Shown piece by piece: positions 23,702 through 28,495 of a stretch of DNA of 39,811 nucleotides. The translations under genes were made by a program, and so were the position numbers. This DNA comes from Telmatospirillum sp. (GTDB lineage Bacteria > Pseudomonadota > Alphaproteobacteria > Rhodospirillales > Magnetospirillaceae). The notes beneath the pieces were generated by a model. It saw nothing but the letters and a program-made list of their open reading frames with translations, did not search any database and was not told the origin of the DNA. The stretch spans positions 1-39,811 of the forward strand of contig JARLJB010000216.1 of assembly GCA_031291415.1 (NCBI GenBank), given 5' to 3'. How positions within the stretch are numbered: the first letter of the stretch is position 1; each line of letters starts with the position of its first letter.

Positions 23702-24013
23702 ATGTCTGCGTTTCTTTACATTCTTCAATGCGCCGACCAATCCTATTATGTTGGTACGACGCGGGGTTCCCTTGAGAAAAGAGTGGCCGAACATCAGTCG
23801 GCAACCTTCGGAGGGTACACGGCGACGCGACGGCCGGTGATCTTGGTCTTTCAGCAGTCTTTTGATCGTATTGAAGACGCAATCGCCGCTGAACGGCAAG
23901 TGAAGGGATGGCGTCGTGAAAAAAAGGAAGCTTTGATCCGTGGCGATACGGCGGCATTGCCGGCTTTGGCCAAACGCGGCCGCATCGCGGCCGTCTCGAA
24001 GTCCTCATCCTGA
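23702..24013 (+). CDS. GIY-YIG nuclease-domain protein, REP-flanked
   Basis: A stand-alone GIY-YIG domain protein of 103 residues (YhbQ/UPF0213-like), on the strand opposite to the exporter genes around it. The catalytic pattern is present: YIL at 6-8, YYVG at 15-18, Arg27 and Glu64 in AAERQVKGW. After about residue 90 the sequence is no longer domain: RGRIAAVSKSSS is encoded by repeat DNA, and the stop lies inside the right REP copy at 24003-24044. ATG 23702 is 39 nt past the left REP. The biological role of these small proteins is unsettled; DNA end or structure processing is suspected. The setting (one gene between inverted REPs, splitting a conserved export operon) suggests a small insertion unit. 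It is unlikely to take part in peptide export. Confidence 0.85.
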   Translation: MSAFLYILQCADQSYYVGTTRGSLEKRVAEHQSATFGGYTATRRPVILVFQQSFDRIEDAIAAERQVKGWRREKKEALIRGDTAALPALAKRGRIAAVSKSSS

Positions 24014-24040
24014 GGAGGCCGCATCGCGGCCGTCTCGAAG
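23978..24040 (+). repeat. 24-bp direct duplication within the right REP cluster
   Basis: The 24-base block beginning GGCCGCATCGCGGCC and ending GTCTCGAAG occurs at 23978-24001 and again at 24017-24040, a 39-base period. The first copy codes for the C-terminus of the GIY-YIG protein; the second is part of the complete REP copy. This indicates local duplication of the repeat into the gene end. Confidence 0.8.
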
Positions 24041-24044
24041 GATG
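24003..24044 (-). repeat. REP-like palindromic repeat, right copy
   Basis: The inverted counterpart of 23621-23662. Read on the minus strand it starts CATCCTTCGAGACG and ends CTCCTCAGGATGAGG, with centre GCCGCGATGCGGC. It covers the GIY-YIG stop codon and ends 15 bp before the adaptor gene's stop, so it may also act as a transcription barrier or mRNA 3'-end stabiliser. Confidence 0.8.
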
Positions 24045-24059
24045 CCCAGACACGCGCGC

Positions 24060-25361
24060 TCATGACCCGCTGCGGCGGAAAAGGTGATCGAGCGCCGGAT
24101 CGAGAAGTCCGATGAGATGTATTTCCCGGACAGTGATCTTGCCTTCCGCCAATGTCCCGGGGTTGATGTCGGTGTCGGGGCCGGCCGACGAGGACCATTT
24201 GAAACCGTTGTTCGACGTGGGGTCGAGGGCCAGTTCCACCGAGACCTCGAAAGGGGCGCCGCCACCGGATAGTTCCTGAACCAATTGCCGGTTTTTCAGC
24301 GTTCGCAGCATGCCCTCTTCCGTCGAGGGTATCGTCGCGACGCTGGTTACCGTGCCCTCGATGAAGCCATATTCCTCGCGCTTCACAGTGGACGGGGCGA
24401 TCTGCGCCTTCATGCCCGGGCGGATCTTTTTGCCGTCGTCCGGCCTGACATAGAGTTTGGCCACGAGATCACCGGCATGCCGGACGACGGCCGTCCCGGC
24501 CGCATCGTTACGGCGGGTTTGCGGCAACAGAGAGAACAGGGCGCGACCGCTTTCGACCACTTCACCGGCGTTGACCTTGAATTCGACGATCGTGCCGGAA
24601 TAGGGGCAGATCAGTTCCTCATTGCGCTTCAGCTTGTCCTTCAGGGTTTCGACCTTGCGCTGCAGGTCGGCGATTTTGAGTTGCTGGTCGATCCGCTCTT
24701 TTTCCTTGGCAATGGCAAGGGTGCTTTCCTCGAGATCGAGATGTTTGAGATCGTTTTCCGCCTGCGCGTATTCCTCTCGCGTGGCGTTGACATCGATCTT
24801 GGTGTCGACGACGCGTTTGCGCTCGAGCAGGCCCTTGGCGTTCAGCTCCGTCTCGATGGCCTCGCGTTCCCGCAGCCATTTCAACCGGTCGTTCAGGAAA
24901 CCTTCCTGCTGCGTCAGGACCTCGCGCTTTTGCTTGAGATAGCTCTTTTGCAAAGCGACATCGCGTTCCTGGAATTCGAGAATCTTGTTGTATTGGCTTT
25001 GTGCATCGGCCGCCTCAGCCGTCGCCACTTCCAACTGATTGCCGATGTCCGGCTGGGCGACGTAGGCGACCACGGTTCCGCTATCGACCCAGTCGCCGGG
25101 TTGGACAAGAAATTGAGTGACACGGCCCTGGCTGGACGAGATGACGTCGAGGACGCCGCCCGGACTGATGAGAATGCCGCGACTGGCGATCTTGACTGGG
25201 ACGGCGCCAAAGAAACTCCAGACGATGGCACCAACCACCAGTCCCGCCACGACCAGGAGGGCAAGCCAGGATGCGGGCGAGGTGACACGCATCACCTGAT
25301 CGAGCCGTTCCGGCGTCGACAGATGGTCCAGCGATGATTGACGAAAGATCTGTCTGCTCAT
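24060..25361 (-). CDS. NHLM-type bacteriocin secretion HlyD-family adaptor
   Basis: The periplasmic adaptor of the peptide export system, 433 residues. A short cytosolic N-terminus (1-30) precedes one membrane anchor at about 31-52 (SWLALLVVAGLVVGAIVWSF). A biotinyl-lipoyl half-motif follows (VISSSQGRVTQFLVQPGDWV), then a long coiled coil at about 115-245 rich in Glu/Lys/Gln, the second lipoyl half (YSGTIVEFKVNAGEVVESG) and a beta-barrel domain (VAKLYVRPDDGKKIRPGMKA). This is the normal HlyD plan and length. It should link the two ABC proteins to an outer-membrane channel; no TolC is encoded here. It is the first export gene after the double-glycine peptide gene and its terminator. The ribosome site is weak (GGATGGATCC region), suggesting low expression relative to the peptide. 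Confidence 0.9.
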   Translation of the reverse strand: MSRQIFRQSSLDHLSTPERLDQVMRVTSPASWLALLVVAGLVVGAIVWSFFGAVPVKIASRGILISPGGVLDVISSSQGRVTQFLVQPGDWVDSGTVVAYVAQPDIGNQLEVATAEAADAQSQYNKILEFQERDVALQKSYLKQKREVLTQQEGFLNDRLKWLREREAIETELNAKGLLERKRVVDTKIDVNATREEYAQAENDLKHLDLEESTLAIAKEKERIDQQLKIADLQRKVETLKDKLKRNEELICPYSGTIVEFKVNAGEVVESGRALFSLLPQTRRNDAAGTAVVRHAGDLVAKLYVRPDDGKKIRPGMKAQIAPSTVKREEYGFIEGTVTSVATIPSTEEGMLRTLKNRQLVQELSGGGAPFEVSVELALDPTSNNGFKWSSSAGPDTDINPGTLAEGKITVREIHLIGLLDPALDHLFRRSGS

Positions 25362-25615
25362 CTGTCGATGGATCCATCCATGAGTGGAGTGACCTACCGG
25401 ACGATATCGTTACAGAGGATAGCCGCCTGGGTCGGGTCCGCAAAAGAAAGACAGCCGGGAGATTCGACGAGCCAGATGGTCACTTCTGGCAAATTCGTGA
25501 AGGTGATATTAGTACTTCATATTACGATATTTTTTCGGAGTCATTACCTGGAATTTCAGCCACAGCCGTTACGGGAGGTACCTGTCGAAAAAAACTATCA
25601 TCCCTACCATAACAA

Positions 25616-25648
25616 AATACCGCCCCAGCTGAAAGCCGGAGCGGTATT
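25616..25648 (-). terminator. intrinsic terminator/attenuator after the double-glycine peptide gene
   Basis: On the minus strand AATACCGC and GCGGTATT form a perfect 8-bp stem that extends inward by two more pairs after one mismatch, followed directly by TTTTGTTAT. It begins 23 nt after the peptide stop and 255 nt before the adaptor start. It would give abundant peptide message and reduced read-through into the exporter genes, a common arrangement in bacteriocin operons. Confidence 0.7.
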
Positions 25649-25670
25649 CGATTGCTGAACGGTCAACTGC

Positions 25671-25820
25671 TCATTTTTTCGGAATGGCTGGGCCAATTAC
25701 GATCTTCGTAGGAGCACCAGCACCGCCGCCAACGACATTCTTTAACTCATCGTCTTTGAGGTCGGAGGCCTTGGTTTTCTCGGCATCTTGACCTTTTTTG
25801 TCCTGAATTTTGTCGCTCAT
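25671..25820 (-). CDS. double-glycine leader peptide, presumed exporter substrate
   Basis: A 49-residue peptide gene. Sequence features: an N-terminus rich in Lys, Asp and Gln (residues 1-19), then DLKDDELKNVVGG (20-32), which fits the double-glycine leader consensus (hydrophobics at Leu21, Leu26, Val29/Val30 and Gly-Gly before the cut). The remaining core is 17 residues, or 18 if cut one Gly earlier: GAGAPTKIVIGPAIPKK. The core has three Lys, no acidic residue, no Cys or Ser, one Thr and two Ile-Gly-Pro/Ile-Pro turns, so thioether or azole modification is unlikely. ATG 25818-25820 follows GGAG at proper spacing. The neighbouring C39 exporter has all catalytic residues, which makes this its likely cargo. 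No maturation enzyme or immunity gene is seen. Function (bacteriocin, signal or matrix peptide) is unknown; I do not recognise the family. Confidence 0.8.
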   Translation of the reverse strand: MSDKIQDKKGQDAEKTKASDLKDDELKNVVGGGAGAPTKIVIGPAIPKK

Positions 25821-25908
25821 GATTATCTCCAGTGCCTAGACGTTGAAACGGAAAAGCGTAAAAGCTCTTCTTTTCTAAGAAACATGCGGAGTGGCTCACA
25901 TTCCACAT

Positions 25909-25924
25909 GCCCTCATCGAACCAA
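25909..25924 (-). promoter_or_regulatory. candidate sigma-54 promoter of the double-glycine peptide gene
   Basis: Minus strand TTGGTTCGATGAGGGC keeps GG (25921-25922) and GC (25909-25910) at exactly 10 bp and shares the CGATGA spacer with the PEP-CTERM promoter at 26730-26746. The -24 lacks CAC and the -12 lacks TT, so it is suboptimal. Transcription would start near 25897, about 77 nt before the ATG. No convincing sigma-70 pair is seen in the 209-bp gap. Confidence 0.4.
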
Positions 25925-25974
25925 AATCGTTATTCGGAAGACGCGAAACTCAACTCGTAGGTCACTTTATAGCC

Positions 25975-26008
25975 CTGCCACATCCTGGCAGAAAGTGATG
26001 ATAATCAC
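25975..26008. promoter_or_regulatory. two adjacent inverted repeats between the PEP-CTERM and peptide genes
   Basis: CTGCCA-CATCC-TGGCAG (25975-25991) and GTGAT-GATA-ATCAC (25995-26008) follow the PEP-CTERM stop. They lie about 85-105 bp upstream of the predicted peptide transcript start, the distance usual for a sigma-54 activator's enhancer. They could equally be the 3'-end hairpins of the PEP-CTERM message, though no U-tract follows. Confidence 0.35.
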
Positions 26009-26029
26009 ACAGGCAGACAATTAACTTAT

Positions 26030-26662
26030 TCAGCTTCTTCTGTTCCTGCGAACCACACCAATCCCTAAAAAGGACATTCCCAACAATGCGAGGGCGGTGG
26101 GGGTCGGAACCTCTTGGAACGTCAAATCCGTAATTCCCGTTTCATGCACCGTAGCGTTGCTTCCAGTCTGATAGGTAAATTCGGAATATCCGAACTTTGT
26201 CGTCAATCCATCAGAGGTCGCAAAATCGTAAATTGTGCTTCCTACTTGAAACGCAATTCCAGCATTGTCCGCAGACACATTACCGTTGGAATCTACATAA
26301 AACAGATTGTCCCAGCTGATAGCAGTGCCGGCTAACACATTGTACTCATATACCGTTATGCCTGATACTATAGCGCTGGCATTATAGGTTGCCAACGACG
26401 TCACGGGAGTGCCTGTACTCGCCGTCTGTGTTCCGGAAATGCTGTCGACACGATAGGTGGTGACTTTTGTGACGCTGTCGGTTCCAATTGCTGTGGCATT
26501 TAGGTAGCCAGCAAAAGCCGAAGCGACACCAGATTTTCCCGACTGAGCAGTATAATCGAACTCGAACGTCACCGAACCGGCTTGTGCCGGAGCCGAGAGA
26601 CCCAGGGCCAACACGCCCGCAGCGATCGCCCCGGATAGCTTGAGTGAATTGATAAAAGCCAT
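26030..26662 (-). CDS. PEP-CTERM surface protein (VPTP variant)
   Basis: An exported 210-residue protein. A signal peptide (1-28, cleavage after APAQA) precedes a beta-rich, Ser/Thr/Gly/Asn-rich body with no Cys. The C-terminus is a PEP-CTERM tripartite signal: VPTP at about 185-188, a hydrophobic helix (ALALLGMSFLGIGVV) and a basic tail RRNRRS. Such proteins are cut and anchored or released by exosortase and function in the EPS matrix or flocs. The motif has Thr where Glu is usual (VPEP). The start is ATG 26660-26662 behind AAGGA; upstream in-frame codons overlap the promoter and are not used. A perfect sigma-54 promoter and the prsKR genes in the same window indicate PrsR control. Body function is unknown. 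No exosortase is in the window. Confidence 0.85.
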   Translation of the reverse strand: MAFINSLKLSGAIAAGVLALGLSAPAQAGSVTFEFDYTAQSGKSGVASAFAGYLNATAIGTDSVTKVTTYRVDSISGTQTASTGTPVTSLATYNASAIVSGITVYEYNVLAGTAISWDNLFYVDSNGNVSADNAGIAFQVGSTIYDFATSDGLTTKFGYSEFTYQTGSNATVHETGITDLTFQEVPTPTALALLGMSFLGIGVVRRNRRS

Positions 26663-26729
26663 TGCTGTGGTCCTTTTTTCTCGAACGAACGGGTCGTGTA
26701 AGCCCAAAACTAATTTCAGATATATAAAA

Positions 26730-26746
26730 GCAATCATCGTGCCAAC
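26730..26746 (-). promoter_or_regulatory. sigma-54 (RpoN) -24/-12 promoter of the PEP-CTERM gene
   Basis: Minus strand TTGGCACGATGATTGCT matches the consensus TGGCACG-N4-TTGCW at every defined base, with GG at 26742-26743 and GC at 26730-26731. Transcription is expected near 26718, about 56 nt before the ATG. PrsR, a GAFTGA-bearing activator, is encoded 12 kb away in the same locus. Confidence 0.88.
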
Positions 26747-26762
26747 TCTATAATGCATTGAT

Positions 26763-27294
26763 TAATAAGAAAAATATCTTTTTGGCCGCGATGGGAGTGT
26801 AAGGTTTTTCGACACCTTGACGGCGTCTTGCTCACTGAATCTGACAATTCAGGGTTGGGCTGGTCGGGGGGCGACCTTCGCCCGGGAGCGTTTGGCCGGT
26901 TTCTCCGAACCTCACGCGAACCCTGGTTCGGTCGAGGCAATGCCAAGTCGCGGCGGTCAAACCGATCACCGCAGCCTCGCCGGGCCGGTTTCTCCGAAAC
27001 GCCTGGCGAGTGGAGGTCGTGGAACGAGCCGTCGTCAGCCAACCCGTTGTCGATTTCGATAAAAGTGCCAGCGCGTTCGTTTAGCATCAAGGATGGATCT
27101 TCGACTCCGGCGGTCCGCTTGGGCTTCCGCCGGTGATCGACCACAGGACTCCGACCCGCAGACCAAACGCCTCGGTTGGGTCCGTTGCTGGAGAGGGGCT
27201 GGTGTCGCGATGGTCCCTGGTTCCGAGGAATTTTACGGTGTCAGTTGCCGCTATCATCGGGCCGGGGCGCAAACGAGACGTGCCGAGCGGAGCG
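26763..27294. other. 532-bp stretch without a supportable gene, possibly degenerate DNA
   Basis: Both strands have short open frames rich in Arg/Pro/Ser that resemble no protein. A 16-bp direct repeat GGCCGGTTTCTCCGAA occurs at 26894-26909 and 26983-26998. The stretch lies between the PEP-CTERM promoter and the end of the WYL-like membrane gene, the point where the EPS/peptide-export block gives way to unrelated genes. It may be a decayed insertion element or gene remnant; no family can be named. Confidence 0.4.
26801..26818. promoter_or_regulatory. possible activator site upstream of the PEP-CTERM promoter
   Basis: AAGGT (26801-26805) and ACCTT (26814-26818) are inverted around 8 bp, embedded in TGT...ACA. 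The centre is about 90 bp upstream of the predicted start, a normal enhancer distance for an NtrC-class activator such as PrsR. The arms are short, so chance is quite possible. Confidence 0.25.
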
Positions 27295-28266
27295 TTATCG
27301 CCTCTCGATTGCCGTTTCACCGGCGTCGGTCGGGGGGGCGACCGGTGACGGCGCCACCGTTATGAATTCGCTCGGACACGTTTTGCGAATGAAGGCAAAA
27401 CGATTGGTGACGGTTCTGTCGGTCTCGAGGTCGATCATTTCCTTGATGCGGCTTAACCGGTAGGTGCGGTCCGCCTTTTCGGCGTGACTATAGGCCGTCA
27501 GAGCGACATCGTGCATACCGATGGGAGCTGCGGCCAGGACGGCGATGCGCCGCCAGTTTTTCGTGCCGTCGAGGTCGGCGTATAAAATCAACAGATCAGC
27601 TTTGACGGGAACATTCGGATGCAGGATTTTTTTATTTGCCGCCAGTTTGCGGCTGCGGCGGCGGCGGATCCGGCGGGTGATCTTGGAGTTGTGCTCCAAG
27701 GCCTTGCTTTCCGCCATTTTCCGGCGGAAATAGGCAAATCGATTGGTGACGATCTTCTTGGTTTCCAAATCGATCATGTTTTTGACGAGGCGCAACCGAA
27801 ATGACTGTTCCTCGTGATTGTCCTGGCGGAACCCGGTCAGGATCATATCGCGGGGACCACAAGGTTCCGCCGCCGTCACCGTAATATCATGCCAGGTTTT
27901 CTCTCCGTGAATATCGGAGAAACAAATCTGGACGTCGGCATAGATCGCCACTCTGGTTAATGGCGTCCGGTTCAATTTCGACATGAAATAACTCAGAAAC
28001 TGCGGATTTCTGGCCGAGATCTCACGAACACCGACGATAAAAGCACCGACGACGATCAGTTTCCATCCCCAAGCGGCATCACCCCAAAAGAAGAAAATAA
28101 AACCGGTCACCACCATGGCGCTGCCGAGGCCGATTACTCCTCCCAGAACGACACAACTGGCCGTCAGCAGCCCCCATCCCCAAATGCGATCGCCCCAAAA
28201 CAAGATGCCAGTGCCGAGCGCGGCCAGGAAACCACTTAGCCATCCGACTCCCGATACGGAGCCCAT
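27295..28266 (-). CDS. membrane protein with tandem WYL-like domains
   Basis: A 323-residue protein of unknown role. Residues 8-80 contain about four Gly/Trp-rich hydrophobic segments, with a repeated FWGD.(I/A)WGW motif at 23-32 and 60-68. Two copies of a beta-rich module follow at about 108-180 and 226-293. Each runs IYAD/LYAD..G.K.W..I.V.AA.P.G, then SFRLRLV or TYRLSRI, then MIDLET..(I/T)VTNRFA. The pattern resembles WYL ligand-sensing domains, normally found in transcription factors, but no helix-turn-helix is present. A very basic linker (KITRRIRRRRSRKL at 195-208) joins the copies. I chose ATG 28264-28266, behind GGGGAG; an ATG 14 codons upstream has no ribosome site. The C-tail is Pro-rich and disordered. 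It could be a membrane-tethered sensor of nucleotide or nucleic-acid ligands. Confidence 0.6.
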   Translation of the reverse strand: MGSVSGVGWLSGFLAALGTGILFWGDRIWGWGLLTASCVVLGGVIGLGSAMVVTGFIFFFWGDAAWGWKLIVVGAFIVGVREISARNPQFLSYFMSKLNRTPLTRVAIYADVQICFSDIHGEKTWHDITVTAAEPCGPRDMILTGFRQDNHEEQSFRLRLVKNMIDLETKKIVTNRFAYFRRKMAESKALEHNSKITRRIRRRRSRKLAANKKILHPNVPVKADLLILYADLDGTKNWRRIAVLAAAPIGMHDVALTAYSHAEKADRTYRLSRIKEMIDLETDRTVTNRFAFIRKTCPSEFITVAPSPVAPPTDAGETAIERR

Positions 28267-28369
28267 ATCACTTTCTCTCCCCTCGTTACCGGCGATGGCT
28301 CCGTACATGGACTAACGCCATTTTTTTTCCGGTTTTTTCAAGGCCTGTCGGGAAACAACACCGCGATTT

Positions 28370-28390
28370 CCGTCTGCCTGCCACAGACGG
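28370..28390 (-). terminator. hairpin between the EAL and WYL-like genes
   Basis: CCGTCTG and CAGACGG form a perfect 7-bp stem with a 7-base loop, about 105 nt past the EAL gene's stop. No uniform U-tract follows on the minus strand (AAATCGCGG), so termination is uncertain. Confidence 0.35.
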
Positions 28391-28495
28391 CCCGAAGAAC
28401 GCCAGTGAGATCAAATATCGACGAGAGCATCATGTTGAACGTGTTAGACATTTCAACCACTATGCCGTCCGTTTGCGTTCTCGGCAATGTGGCAA

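Noticed and set aside
25362-25615. Second small peptide gene between the terminator and the adaptor gene
   Set aside because: Only frames of about 11-13 codons with an ATG are present on the minus strand and none has a double-glycine motif.
25671-25820. Lanthipeptide or thiopeptide precursor
   Set aside because: The core has no Cys or Ser and one Thr, and no cyclase, dehydratase or radical-SAM gene is nearby; a plain double-glycine peptide fits better.
26663-26758. Longer N-terminus for the PEP-CTERM protein
   Set aside because: It would place the start upstream of the predicted transcript start and bury the signal peptide; ATG 26662 has a good ribosome site.
26734-27144. 136-codon minus frame upstream of the PEP-CTERM gene
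   Set aside because: It crosses the sigma-54 promoter, is very basic, and looks like no protein; treated as degenerate DNA.
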